Positions 45,431-57,532 are shown, counted from the stretch's first letter. The stretch is 64,000 nucleotides of DNA from Phocoena phocoena (GCF_963924675.1 NC_089228.1:90178894-90242893); one strand, 5' to 3'. Made by a program: numbers and translations. Notes: generated by a model from the sequence alone, not told the origin.

Positions 45431-47300
45431 AATGCCTGGCGAGATTATGAGTACCATTGGAAGGACTATGCCTTACCCGTATTTGCTCTCTCTACGGGAA
45501 CTCTTCCATCTTTCCATGTGGTCTTTATTTCTATATCTTTTTCTTAATGATGGTAAAGGGTGTTTTTGGTCTAACTGCATTATTTTAGCACCAGCTAACT
45601 AGAGTGACCTCTTTCTTCCTTTTTAACTGGTCTTCCTGAGCCATTGCCCACATGGATCCACGTTACCAAAAGCACAATACATGTGGGTAATGGTAACAGG
45701 AAGTGAAGGGTCAATATCTTTAGCTTGGGTGAACTGAGGACTGGGGTTAATTTAAAGCCTAGTTAGTACAGACTTCCTCTAGACAGACACATAGACTTAA
45801 GTTAATAAACTTCTCGTAACAGGCATTCCTGAAATGGAAAGGCTTTTCTCATGCAGAACATATTTTATTGACTCTTCTGTGGGTTGTATTAATACATTTC
45901 AGAGAGAATTAGATTAGAACTGAAAAATTCAGTGGGCTTGAGTCACAGAAGTGTGTCTGGATCCCAGAAACAACCTTTCATGGAGGAAGAAGTGCTACTA
46001 ATCTTTTGTGGTTTTAGGAGCACAGGACAGACTCTTTACCCACCCATCTCCCGAAGCCCCCAGTACCATTTCTCACTTGATTATTAACATTAGAATTCAT
46101 ATTACAAAGTTTTAATAGTTTTAAAAGATCTAAAAACTTTTCATAGAAAATCATAGAGAAAGCTTACATTAAATACCCCTATTAGAGGTAATGCAATGTA
46201 TAGAGGTAATACATTGACTTAAATTTAAGCCACTTTAAGATAGAGGGTAGAAGAAGACAGAAAGGAGCTGTGTGACTTTGAAAGATGGTGGCGGGAGGAA
46301 AAAGCATTATATATTATTAAAAACACTGTGTACAGGGGCTGGTGAAAGCTCCGAAGGAAACTTCATGCTCGTGACAACTTTGCCCTGCTTAGTGATACAC
46401 ACCAAGGATGAGGTAATAATTCTAGGTCTCCAGCTCTCAGTTCCAAAAAGTTTATTACATAAAGTAAATAAACATGATTCTCAGAAACTGACTCTCTGTA
46501 AAAGCTGACCCAATAAATTTGCAACCAGTTATTCCCAGGCTCTGGAAGTTTTTCCCCAGTAGAAGGTTCAGATCTTTAGACTGTAATCTGATTTTCAACC
46601 ATGTGAGTGAAAACATATTTTCCTTTTCTTTGAGTTAATTTTTGAATTGCTTGACTAAGTCACTTACAAGGGAAGCAATAAATCAACTCCTAAAGATAGA
46701 AGTAGTAAAGGCTTCCTTCCTTATTTCCAGAGCCGATAAAGGACTTACCCCCTTTTTAATCCAAAGACAATGTAGCTGTCCAAGGACTCAAAAGGTAAGA
46801 AAGGCGTGCTAGTCTCACATCCCTTACTCCACATTAAATGGTCTCATTAAAATACTCCGCTAATGTGAGCACTATTTCACAGTTCAGCCACCTCTGGATA
46901 GTATGAAGCAGCTGTGCAAAGGTCAGCTGCAGAAGAGCAATGTAAAAGAAACAATTCTTCCAGAGCTCCTGGAGTTCCAACCATCTCTGTTCACAAAGTT
47001 CATGACATGAGAACAGGCTCAGCTGATGATGCCTGTTTCTTCTAAACAGCTGTAAAGCTATGACCCATCTGAGAGTGAAATACAACATCTTACTGATTTG
47101 ACAAGTAGGATAACAAACACATATATGTTTATCTGTAATATCTGTCTCACAGGACCATTTGGAGAAATGAGATAACAGATGTAGGGGGCTTCCCAGATGT
47201 CCTGGGATATCATATAAATGTAATTAATAGTAGCCTCTTTTATCACTATATATGAAAGAAAACCTTATTCTCAAAGGCTGGCTTCGATTCTTCAATGAAA
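45431..47300. other. Unassigned sequence
   Basis: Nothing nameable except a MIR-like piece near 47130-47185 ('atctgtctcacaggaccatt', 'gagaaatgagataacag'). Confidence 0.35.
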
Positions 47301-47319
47301 TGTTCAACTTCTGTTTCTT

Positions 47320-47700
47320 TTATTTCCCTTCCTTCTTGACAGTAGTCTTCTTAGGCATTTTGAATTGCTGTTGCATCATCTTTTTAAAAAAATTATAGCC
47401 TTCTATTTCTTTCCCTGCCTGGGTTCTGTACATTTTTTCTGCACCCTGGCAAAGAACTGCCTTGAGGAGCATAGCCTTGGGGCTTCCTCCCCTTCTCCGC
47501 CTCGTGCCAGACACAATTGGGGGAGCTCCCTCTTTCAACCTGCCCAACGGAGCCTTGCCCAACAGAAATTTTGTCCGTCCAACTCCACATTCTTCTTCAG
47601 TAGTTGACTGTGACTGGGAAAATCGGCATACAAAGCATTTTGCATTCTCTGGATGTACCACACAGTAATTCTGCTGTCTGAAAACTCTGTAATGTCAATA
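47320..47700 (-). pseudogene. Unidentified open frame, possible retrocopy
   Basis: A minus-strand frame of 113 codons from ATG at 47661, open further upstream to about 47690. It has a Cys pair near the start (KCFVCRF), a basic stretch (SGTRRRRGGSPKA) and a Lys-rich C-terminus (FFKKMMQQQFKMPKKTTVKK). The stop is followed at once by an AATAAA-like hexamer (ggaaataaaag). I do not recognise the family. No A-tail, TSD or splice site is evident, so it could be a decayed retrocopy, a chance frame, or a small exon. Confidence 0.3.
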
Positions 47701-47704
47701 ATTG

Positions 47705-48500
47705 ATGCACTTGAGAAGTGGTAATTAAATTAGTTAATTATGCTGGTAAAATTACATGCAATTATGTGACTGCAGGGTATGTTTAGTAAATTAGGCTTTC
47801 CCATACTCACTACATATTGTGGTGCCAATTTTGTTCCTTGATGATTAGGTAGCTTTTGATACTTCTTAATTGATTTAATACCTGGATCTTCATTAGCCCT
47901 TGATTGCTATGCTATGTATGTCTGACATTTTTTCTCTCTGATATTTTACTGAGATTGTATACCAGGGGAGAATATACGTACATACTTGGGGATGATACAT
48001 ACATATACGTAAATATATACACACGTTTCTCATTTCAAATATTTAGATGTTGAAATATCACCTCCTCTACTGCCCTCCCACCTTCTGGGAGATAGCTAAT
48101 CTTATAATGTTGACTCAAATAGAATCCTAGAATTTAACTCTTCTTGGACATTCTAAAAAAAAAATGAAAGAAAAAGTCATGTTTCATTATTTTGCTTCTG
48201 AAATATCAATACAAATAATACTGGGCAGTAACAGAAAGAATCAAACACTGGAAATATTAGGAAAGTTAATCATTTTACCTCTTGACCACGTTTAAATAAG
48301 ATCCTTTATCTATGAGGAGTTACCTAAAAGGTTATAAAATAATGGAAACTACAAAGTTGTCATTTGACCCGTAGAAGTTTATAGTCTGTTATGGGCTTCT
48401 CATATACGTTAGTAAGTCTCCACGGTGCCAGGAGCATAGTGGAAGAAACCATTAGTACTGTGGATGGAGCTTATGGGGGGAGTTTCTTGGTTCAAGATTT
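47705..48500. other. Unassigned AT-rich sequence
   Basis: No named feature. Confidence 0.35.
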
Positions 48501-48504
48501 CGAT

Positions 48505-48685
48505 TGGCTGAGAGCTGGAAGGAAGCCAGGGAATTGCTTGGTCGACTCCCTTATGTACTAGATGAAGAAATGAAGGTCTTCATTTGCCACCATATGCCTG
48601 GTGGATATTCTCAGAGTAAAGCAGGGACTAGGTTGGGTCTGGAATTCAGGTTCTGTTCTTCTGGCCAGTGGTAATGTATTATCCA
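48505..48685 (-). repeat. MIR-family fragment
   Basis: 'gctgagagctggaaggaagc' and 'gtactagatgaagaaatgaa', 'tctggaattcaggttctgtt' follow the reverse MIR order at high divergence. Confidence 0.5.
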
Positions 48686-48689
48686 ATAT

Positions 48690-49480
48690 TGCCACTTTTT
48701 CCCATTTTGTCCATTTCCTTTCTGTCACTCACTCTAAGCCTTCGAGTTGCTTTTGCTCAGACAGGGACGAGGCACATTTTCAAAACAGCTCCTTCTTTTA
48801 CTATGAACTGAGTGTCAGGAGGCACCTTGAGTTATTTGGAAGAAAACATATCAATGGTAATGATCTATAAAGAAGAATTAGGAATTTAGTCTTTTTTGTT
48901 TGCTCATTTCTTGAGGACTCAGTGCAGTTGTCAGCATCAACTTTCCCCATATCCTATATCCCACCCATAATGTAAACAAAGAGGCATCCTAATGAGGACG
49001 TTTCTAGAAAGGAAGACAGTCTTAGTAGTGCTGGAAACAATGGGCAAGGTTGCTCACCATATGGGGCTTCTGTCCTCCCTCAGAAGCCAGAGAGGTGGAC
49101 AAACAGACCCCCCATAGAGCCTTTGTTGGTGCTAAGATTCCATGATCATCTAGAAAACTTCATCTCTGAAATGAATGAGCAAAGGCTAATTATATTTCTT
49201 GTAGTTTTTTCTTATTTTTCTTGGTTTTGTTTTTGATCCTTCCGTAGATGAAAAAGAATACCAGAGATAAATGATAATAATTTTCATTTATACAATGCTG
49301 TATACTTTATCTCTGTGGATTCTTATATCCACCCTCTGGTGACAGAGAACAAGAATTAGTCCCATTTCATAGATTCTTTTTAATCTAACCCAGAAATTTT
49401 TGCCAGATTTGAGTAATGAATAGATGTGTAGAATCATCCAACCTGTTAAGTAACGACAAGTGATGATCTAATTCTTCTTA
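48690..49480. other. Unassigned sequence with a MIR-like piece
   Basis: At 49275-49375 a diverged MIR3/MIRb-like piece (tttatacaatgctgtatact; agtcccatttcatagattc). Otherwise nothing recognised. Confidence 0.4.
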
Positions 49481-49499
49481 TGCTTTATGAACTCAAACT

Positions 49500-49765
49500 T
49501 TTAATGAAACGTGCTTTGGGGCTCTTCCAGGAAGCTTTCCCTACTTCTTTCCAGGCTGGAGTAAGTACTCTCGTAATACCTGTGTGTGTCCCCATCACTG
49601 AATTTCTGTTTTATTTTATGTTTGTCTGGTCACATATACACATATAACACTGGATGGTGAAATTCGTGACCGGAGGTATTCTGGATGACTTGCTTTCTGC
49701 GTATTAACCTTAAGCCCAATGCCTGATCCAGAGTTATTGAATGAATGAATGAGTGAAAGTCAAAC
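49500..49765 (+). repeat. L2 LINE 3' end
   Basis: 'cttccaggaagctttcccta', 'tgtgtccccatcactgaatt', 'cccaatgcctgatccagag' and 'gaatgaatgaatgagtg' are the L2 3' end in plus orientation. Confidence 0.7.
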
Positions 49766-49769
49766 CTAG

Positions 49770-50465
49770 GAAATCAAAATCCTTTTCATCATCAGGTGAC
49801 ATTTAAACTCTTACCGCTGCACTTTCTCCCTAACAGGTGCAAATACCTACTGTTAGGACTAATGTGTTTTTGTTGTACTTATTACCACATGCTCTAGATA
49901 TTTGAATGCATTCTCTATTTCTTTAAAAAACCCGCTAATACCTAACGGAATGTAAACTGAAAATGCTCTTCGTCATTAGGTTGAAGGTTTTTATTTTATT
50001 AACTTAAAATTGACACTTACTCTTCTGGTTCCCAAAGGATATATGTTCTTTAATGTAATGATAAAACGTTATAGTCACACATAAGCATTAGTTTAAAACA
50101 CCAGATATATTTAAATATCTTTCTTTGTGTCTTATAAGAATAACTTAAATGTACATATTTTAATACTTTCCATTTAAATTGATGTGAACACAGGTGGAAC
50201 ACAAGCAAAACAAAGCAGTATTTGCTAAATCTCACAGATAGTGTAAGGCCTGGGAAAAAGAGGGAGGTATCTTGGGGGATAGAAGAGAATCCTGGGGAAT
50301 TAGAGGAGGCACTAGGAGAGTATTGATGGAAACCCTGCTGCTTCCCATTAGCCCTGCCAGGAAGCAGGCAATAACACCACCTGTCTGTTTGGCAGCCACA
50401 GGTACCTACACGTGGTTCATGTTGTTTCCTCTCCAGATTTCAAGATTTAGATGGGAGACCCAACT
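49770..50465. other. Unassigned sequence
   Basis: No named feature. Confidence 0.35.
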
Positions 50466-50472
50466 AGTTTAA

Positions 50473-50793
50473 TCAACAGGTGAAATAAAATGTCGTGCAG
50501 CCAAAATCACCATCAGCAGTGCTGTGTGGGGAGAAGGAGAGGCAATCAGGAATTCTCTCCAGGCACGCTGTGAGTTTCATAAGGGCTTCTTGTCGAAACC
50601 ATTTCTTGGCCTCCGGGCTTCTGCAAAGCCAGCAAGCTATCCTGTAAGCTGGCATGATGCCATTGTAACAGATGGCCAGCAGTGTAGGCAGCAGAGACCG
50701 TGGAGGAGCATGCATGAGAGTGCTGAGGGTGAGATCTCTAGGCATAAGCCTGGAGTCTGTCTGTCCGTTATTTAGTCCTGAGCTCCTGAGCAA
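50473..50793 (-). other. Unidentified 106-codon frame with balanced composition
   Basis: A minus frame whose middle (RSLLPTLLAICYNGIMPAY, then WLCRSPEAKKWFRQEALMKL) has balanced, protein-like composition, unlike other frames here. The opposite strand is also open (83 codons), as is common for GC-richer DNA. There is no obvious splice acceptor or A-tail. It could be a conserved noncoding element, an exon remnant or chance. Confidence 0.25.
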
Positions 50794-51074
50794 AGTGGGG
50801 ATAGGAAATACTTCTGTCTGGATCCTTGCCTATAACTTGCTTCAGGCAGCAATGCCAGCCTTACCTTATTTGTCTTTTAGTATTAGGTTTTCTGCTCTAA
50901 CTCTGGTGTGTGTGGGTGTATGGGATATTGCAAGAGGGTGATGGAAAGGTTAGAGACATTCTAAATAAAACCATTAGTGTTTCTAGTTTGCTTGACCTCT
51001 CCAGTTCGTTCTGTGCATTCCTGCCAAATTCATCTCAAGGCACAGCTTGGATCATATTCCTTCTTCCCCCAAAC

Positions 51075-51150
51075 TCTTTATGATAATGATGGTGATTTTG
51101 ATGATGATGATGATTTTGATATTGATGATGGTTTTGATGATGATGGTGGC
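51075..51150 (+). repeat. (GAT)n-rich simple repeat
   Basis: Imperfect gat/ttt trinucleotide array (tgatgatgatgattttgat and relatives), translating to an Asp-rich string on plus that is not part of a recognised gene. Confidence 0.85.
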
Positions 51151-51330
51151 AGGGGCACACTTACTCTGTGCATAATTTTCTTACTCCATAGGCAACCAGG
51201 CTCAGAAACTAACTTCCTACCAAAGGTCAGAGCTGAGATCTGTAACTATATGTGTGTGACCCTAGAGTAAGAACTTTTAACAACTATACTCGATATTTGC
51301 ACATAAGCAAATTCATCTAAAGTTTCCCTT

Positions 51331-51705
51331 GGGACTTCCCTGGTGGTCCAGTGGTTAAGACTCTGCGCTTCCACTGCAGGGGGCGCAGGTTTGATCCCTG
51401 GTCCGGGAACTAAGATCCTGCATATGCTACGCAGCCCGGCCAAAAAAAAAAACAAACTTAAATAAGGGGTGGGGAGAGGATAAATTGGAAGATTGGTATT
51501 GACATATACACACTACTATATATAAAATAAATAACTAATAAGAACCTACTGTATAGCACAGGGAACTCTACTCAATACTCTGTAATGACCTAACTAAAAA
51601 AGAGTGGATATATGTATATGTATAACGGATTCACTTTGCTGTGCACCTGAAACTAATGCAACATTGTAAATCAACTATACTCCATTAAAAATTTAAAAAA
51701 GAAAA
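51331..51705 (+). mobile_element. SINE-L1 chimeric retrotransposon
   Basis: The left part (51331-51441) is a CHR-1-like SINE starting gggacttccctggtggtcca. It is followed by an A-rich tail (51442-51464) and then a plus-oriented L1 3' UTR (about 51466-51705: 'gataaattggaagattggta', 'aagaacctactgtatagcac', 'gtaaatcaactatactccat') with its own A-rich end. TSDs taaagtttcccttg (51318-51331) and taaagtttctcttg (51706-51719) flank the whole unit; no copy of this sequence lies between SINE and L1. This suggests one insertion from two RNAs. Confidence 0.85.
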
Positions 51706-51720
51706 TAAAGTTTCTCTTGA

Positions 51721-52005
51721 AATATCTTGGTTGTCATCAACTTGTAATTTAATAAAATTAAAACTTCTAATTTAACTCAAAGTTTAGTTTAACTAAACGA
51801 TTTTTCTCTTGTTTTTAGTTTTGAGATGTTTCTCTGTTATTTAAATTCTCAAGAGAGCATTTGTTCTGATAAACTAGATTCAAGTTAATGAGGACCAAGA
51901 CAAACCATATGTCTTAACAAAAGTAATAGATTGACCCTCTATATCGTGTAGAGTAGGTCAGCATAAAAGAAAGATTTCTTATCTATTTCAAGAAACTGCC
52001 ATAGA
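51721..52005. other. Unassigned AT-rich sequence
   Basis: No named feature. Confidence 0.35.
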
Positions 52006-52015
52006 GCCTGTTTTT

Positions 52016-52230
52016 TTTGTTTTTCTTTGTTTTTTTTTGCAGTACGCGGGCCTCTCAGTGTTGTGGCCTCTCCCGTTGCGGAGCACAGGCTCCGGACGCA
52101 CAGGCTCGGTGGCCATGGCTCACGGGCCCAGCCGCTCCGCGGCATGCGGGATCCTCCCGGACCGGGGTACGAACCTGCGTCCCCTGCATCGGCAGGTGGA
52201 CTCTCAACCACTGCGCCACCAGGGAAGCCC
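52016..52230 (-). mobile_element. CHR-2-type SINE
   Basis: Reverse copy: the minus strand starts gggcttccctggtggcgcag; tail in 52016-52039. TSDs are weak (gcctgttttt at 52006-52015 and gcatgttttt at 52233-52242). The frames here on both strands are SINE shadows. Confidence 0.9.
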
Positions 52231-52499
52231 AAGCATGTTTTTAATCAGGTGAAATTTCTATTGGATTATCTGTGATTTTATGCCTGGGATCAAATAAGTA
52301 TGAAGGAGCAAAGATCACTTGGTTTGTTTCTTCTAGAGGCTAATCGAGGCTTCAGCATTTATCTTTCCCATTCATGAAACTCTTTTTTTAAAAAATGGTG
52401 CTAACAATACTATTTTTAACCTGAATCTCTTCTAGTAGTTTCTCTTTCCAGGTAAAGAAAGAAAATGTCTTCATACACTTGAAGAGAATTACTCTCTAT

Positions 52500-52790
52500 C
52501 AGTTAGGTATTACCTAGGAACAAATAACCTCAGAATTCTTGGTGACACACAAAATAAGAGTTCATTCTCCCCGGTCTAAGAGTATGCAGGAGTTTGGCTG
52601 ATTGCAGCTGCTGTTAGAGGATATAGGCCCACATTATCTCTCATCCTCCAGCCTGGGCAAGTTCTTCTTTTGCTGAGTTCTTCAGCAATGGCAGAAGAAC
52701 ACCCAATCACTCAAACCTCTTTAGAAGCCTTTGGTCATATCACTCCCATTTACATTCCATTGGTGAAAGTATACCCCAGGATCAAGCCCT
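52500..52790 (-). mobile_element. MLT1-like (MaLR) LTR fragment
   Basis: 'gttaggtattacctaggaac', 'cattatctctcatcctccag', 'cctgggcaagttcttcttt' and 'tttacattccattggtgaaa' follow the reverse order of an MLT1 LTR (the CCAATAGAAT block reads ATTCCATTGG here). Confidence 0.6.
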
Positions 52791-52799
52791 AAGTGAGGA

Positions 52800-55700
52800 A
52801 TTCTGCCTCTTTTTTTTTTTGATGGTGGGGAGGAAATGCTGTTCACGTGGTAAAGAGTGATGGTAAAGGGAAGGGTGAAGAACTGGGGCCATCAGTCCTC
52901 TTTCCGTCTATTCCTTATTGCATCCCCTCCTGTTATTCTTGCTCTACACATTATGTACAGGGATGGTTATGCCTTTCTATCAGACTTTGGTTATTATTTC
53001 CACAAAATTGCAAGGCTCAGCTTTTGTATCCACTTGAAGTCCATTGTTAATAATATGCTTTGGTGTCCTTTTCCTCTTTCAGAGGCATCTGATAAAATCC
53101 TTTACCAGGTAGTACTTATCATCACAGAAATTGTGCTCATCTCTCAGAACGATAAGGCCCCTCTGGTCTAGTTCTCTGGAGTCTGAACACTGTATGTTCC
53201 ACCCAGCCACGTATAAAGCATGTTGTTTTGGCGCAAAGAGTAACTTCCTGGTTGGAGTTGATCTGAAAATGTCTCCTCCTTTGGGCAGAAACATGAATGA
53301 CATCATACTTCCTGTGAAATACATTTACATCTTCCCTGGCTGGCTGCATCATCTCACGGTTTTGCCTTGTAATCAACTTCATACCCACTCTCATTTGTGT
53401 TTGAATTCTTCTTTACTAAAGATCATATGAGATGTTTTGGCACGGGGTGGGGGGGAATTTGAGCTTGTGTGTGTATGATTAAGCAAAATGTATTTATCTT
53501 ATAATTAAGCAGAATATTGAACTTTTTCTATAATAGCAGTGCTGTTCTCTGCTCCCTATGCCCATGAGTAAGTATGAAATAATTTGCGCTTATGTTAATT
53601 TTAGAGTGGATACACACACACTTTTATCACCACCACTTATGTTTCATCAAATGCATTTTTAAAATTCCAGATCTGAGGACCTGTGAGAAAAGTTATAATT
53701 TAAGATCTCTGCACACATCTTATTTTCATGTTAACCAGGCAGAACTGGCTGATTCAGATGTTTGGGAGCATGAGAGCACTTAATCTGTTACCACTGCTTT
53801 GCATCATATCATGTTCTAGACTTCTTAGGAGCAATCTTTACTTATTTTTGGAGCTCACAGATTGCGTTTGAACGAGTCAGGAATATTTTCCAGCTTATTT
53901 TAGTGAACTTACTCATATGTCCCCCAAATGGAGAAAAAATGCACTATTTTCCAAAGAGGGGCTGTTAGTGCCATTCTAGTGCTAGACTGTTATTTTATCT
54001 GATCACCCCAAGGATTACACACTTGTTTGGTTTTGTACATGCCCGTGAAGGTGTGCATGTGCTCAAACAGCACATTTCTATTGGTTAGAAAAATCAAGGA
54101 GACGTCTCACTGAAATCTTGTATTTTAACTCCCCACGCCCAAATACTTTTTGTTCTTAGATAATCCTTCTTCTGCAAGACCTTTAGTAAACCTATAAGCA
54201 TTAGTTCACGTTTAAGAGCTACTTGGGGTGATAAATATGCACCTTTGACTCAAAGCTTCCACTCCCAGTGATGAGGGATTAGTTGCCTGGTTATTTGCAG
54301 TTATTTTTGCAGCACCTGTGGATTCCAAGATGGGTAGTTTGTTTCATCAGGAGCATGTGTCATACATTTTTATTAACTCACTGAACACAGGTGTTTCCTG
54401 ATTAGCTATTTGATTAGCATAGTGACCAAAATTAAAACAGAATAAACAAGCCTTGCTATAGTTACTTTCTCTTTGCATACCCATTTGCATTGTCATAGCC
54501 ATGGACACGTTCAAAGTAGAGCTCCATGGTTGGCCACCATCTCATTTTCATTTAGTAGAACCTAAAATCACTACAGATTCTTCCCAGTGCCAAGCATAAT
54601 GCCTGATGCAGAATAGTCCGCTGAGTGAATAGATAAATATGACTAAACATATACTGATACCATGTATGTATAAATATATTTAATGTAAATGGTCATCGCA
54701 AATGCCAGGATCATAGATAAACCACCCTGCTCTTATTTTTACTTTTATTTTAAACTCCTCTCGCAGATATGTTTCCCAAGTGTTCAGAGACTGTTGGAAG
54801 CACCATACATCAGGAAGGAATAGAGATAAGGAGCCTAAAAAGGACCAAATCTTTCAGCCCATTAATCAAATCCATAATTCCCACTGAGGCAGGTAAAACA
54901 ATGCATAGCGCTAAGAAAAAAAATTACTCTATATCATGAGCATATTTAAAAGCTAAAATCGGAGACTGTTGTCCCCGGGCACTCCAGAGACACTTCTAAA
55001 AGGCAGAGAAGTTTGAAGACCCTCATTAAGAAGATGTCGCCTGCATGCTCAGATAAAACAGGAGAGAAAAATGTATCTAAGGTTCCAACGAAATATACCT
55101 CATATTCTTCCTCCCGCTCTGTCTCTCTGAATGATTCTATAAGTTACAGTATGAGCAAAATGGAGCTGGAAATAGACAAAATGAGACTAGTGCTTTCTTT
55201 TTTTTCCCCATGAAATATCTTAATGGAATTGCTACTCCCTGCCTTCTGCACAAAGATTATTTGGTTTTTCCATATACTTAGGAAGGAAATTTTTAAGTTT
55301 CCAGTTAATGTACTTATTTTCAATAAGTGCCACCACTATGTTTCTAGATACCTTATAATTAGGGTATTTAGGGGATATATTTATTTGGTTGTGCCTTATC
55401 CAGTTAGATTAGGTACCATTAATACTTTCATGGTTTAATGGAAGTGATAGCGAAAATGTGAATGAATGCCTCCTCTGTGGGTAAAAGTAAGCCTAGAAGC
55501 CAACAGCTATAGCAGTTAAATGTGCGCCAGTTCTCATAAAAAGAGCAGCCGCAGGCAATGAAGGCTGGGCTGAACGCACGAGACCAGAAAAAACCTCCAT
55601 GAGTCTCCTTCCCCGCAATCTGTATGCCTGCCTAACCCTTTACTAACGCTGTCCTTTACTCTGTTAACAGATGCATGCACGCATGTACATCCGATAGCCA

Positions 55701-56265
55701 AAATCAGGGATGTTTTTTGCTTTTTCTCTCCTTTAGCAAAAATATCAACTCTTTTTTCCTTTTAACTACAGTGTTGAAAAATTATGCACCACTATTTGGA
55801 ATTCTCCAAATCACCATATTTCAGATTTCAGAGAAGAGTGATTCTTAGAATGAGTTGTACTTTAAGCACAAAGGGTGACAGCCAAATGGTTCAGGTACCC
55901 AGTCAACCATGTTAGCTTCCAATGTTTATGGCTAAACCTGAAACTCATTAAAAACCAAAACCAAAACCAAACCAGACAAACAAAAAACAAGATTATCTAT
56001 CATCCGCTGTATGGATGTAAAACCTTCCTGAATTATTGGATTTGGCCATTCTCATGAGGGGATTGTGAAAGGAAGCAGAAGCTTGTTTTTTTAGAGCCTG
56101 CACCTTGTTAAGCTCTGTCTCTCATAATACGAGGTGACCTCCAAGCAACATATGGTCACTCATTTTTTTCATTGATTCAATGGGCAGGTACGAGGTCCTG
56201 TGTTGGCTTATAAAGACTACAGAATGAAATAAGATATAGTCTTTATTTTCAAGGAGTTCGTGACA
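52800..56265. other. Long unassigned stretch
   Basis: About 3.5 kb with no gene or repeat I can assign. Frames near 52857-53430 (to 104 codons, both strands) lack motifs. A likely L2 3' end piece lies at 54575-54640 ('agtgccaagcataatgcctg'). A run of ccaaaac units lies near 55958-55975. Confidence 0.4.
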
Positions 56266-56372
56266 CAAACATATAAAACTATAAAATTATATATTTATAT
56301 AAAATATAATATATAGCATATATTTTTATTATGATATATGACTATAATATTATATACAATAATATAATTGAA
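56266..56372. repeat. AT-rich low-complexity tract
   Basis: Almost pure A/T (tatataaaatataatatat and similar) for about 100 bp, a typical low-complexity or decayed (TA)n tract. Confidence 0.85.
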
Positions 56373-56551
56373 AATGAGTTATGGAAAGACAAAAGTGGAA
56401 TCAAATAATTTAACCTGGAGTTGTTGAAAAAACTTTACAGAGGAGGTGACAGCTGAGTCCCGAAAGATAGTCACCCAGTAGAAAAACATATCGTGTGAAT
56501 GAACAAGTTCACTAGGATTGTCACACAGTGGAGAGGGGATTTTAGATTTGC

Positions 56552-56993
56552 ACCGTCCAAAGAGGTAGTTAGTACCACATGTGGCTGTTTAAATTGAAAT
56601 TTATTGGGGCTTCCCTGGTGGCGCAGTGGTTGAGAGTCCGCCTGCCGATGCAGGGGACACGGGTTCGTGCCCTGGGCCGGGAAGATCCCACATGCCGCGG
56701 AGCCGCTGGGCCCGTGAGCCATGGCCGCTGAGCCTGCGTGTCCGGAGCCTGTGCTCCGCAACGGGAGGGGCCGCAGCAGTGAGAGGCCCGTGTAATGCAA
56801 AAAAAAAAAAAAAAAAAAAAAGTCATTCTGTAAATTGAAATTTATTAAAAGGAAAAGAATTTAAAATTTAGTTCCTTAGTAGCCAACCACATTTTAAGTA
56901 CTCAGTAGCCTCATCTGGCCAGTGGCTACTGTGTGGGGCGGTGTAGGTATAGAATATGTCCACGATAGCCGAAAAATTTCACTGGACAATGCT
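56552..56993. mobile_element. hAT MITE interrupted by a SINE
   Basis: Left piece 56552-56605 ('accgtccaaagaggtag', 'taccacatgtggctgtttaa'). Right piece 56832-56993 ('aaaatttagttccttagtag', 'ccagtggctactgtgtgggg', 'tagaatatgtccacgatagc', 'tcactggacaatgctgg'). Together they are a second copy of the MER3-like element seen at 18008-18905, in the opposite sense. Name from memory. Confidence 0.72.
56607..56821 (+). mobile_element. CHR-2-type SINE
   Basis: Complete copy from gggcttccctggtggcgcag to gtgtaatgc and a pure A-tail of about 23. TSDs aaattgaaatttatt lie at 56591-56605 and 56832-56846. Ten extra bases (gtcattctgt, 56822-56831) separate the tail from the right TSD. Confidence 0.92.
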
Positions 56994-56995
56994 GG

Positions 56996-57532
56996 TGTGG
57001 AAATCCGGCCAGAAGTCAGGATGGAGTTACAGATGGGCATATACTCAACAAGAGATATCCTGGGATCTGGGGCGTGGGACCCTTTACTGGAGTGCTCGCA
57101 CCTGCACCTGGACAGACCTCTCCTAGAGCAACAGAATACAAAGAAACTATAAGGGACTAAAAATAACTGCATGCCTGCGCAGTTGGGGCAGTTATGCACA
57201 GTAAGATACAAAAAGGCCACAAACCAACTGTCATTTCTGAGGTGCTGAGAGCAAAAGCAGGGTGCCGTGCATGATCGCTGCACACGGCGCCACCAAGGGG
57301 GTGGGCCGACCAACTAAGCCGCCCCTCCTGCCTGACCCACCAGTCGGTCCCTACTGTCACCCGATTTAAGGAACCAGCTAGCTTCCCCTCAGTAGTGAGC
57401 AAGGGAACCTGTTACTTGTTTTCGCTCCCTCGTGCTGCAGCGTGAGTCCTGATAAAGCCTTGCCTGAATTCCTTGTCTGGTCTTTCGTCAATTTCTATTG
57501 ATTAAAAGGTCCAAGGACCCGACTCAGTAACA
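56996..57532 (+). mobile_element. Solo endogenous retrovirus LTR
   Basis: It starts tgtggaaatccggccagaag, has a GC-richer U3, a poly(A)-signal-like tgataaagcc near 57450, and a short U5 ending ccgactcagtaaca. It is well preserved compared with the MLT-type LTRs, suggesting a younger insertion. No primer-binding site or gag follows. The short TSD expected for an LTR is not clear. The 139-codon minus frame here is a shadow. Confidence 0.6.

Noticed and set aside
51075..51150. Asp-rich stretch resembling an acidic domain
   Set aside because: Simple (GAT)n repeat with no gene structure around it.
56894..57402. 139-codon minus frame
   Set aside because: It is antisense to a solo LTR and the end of a hAT MITE.
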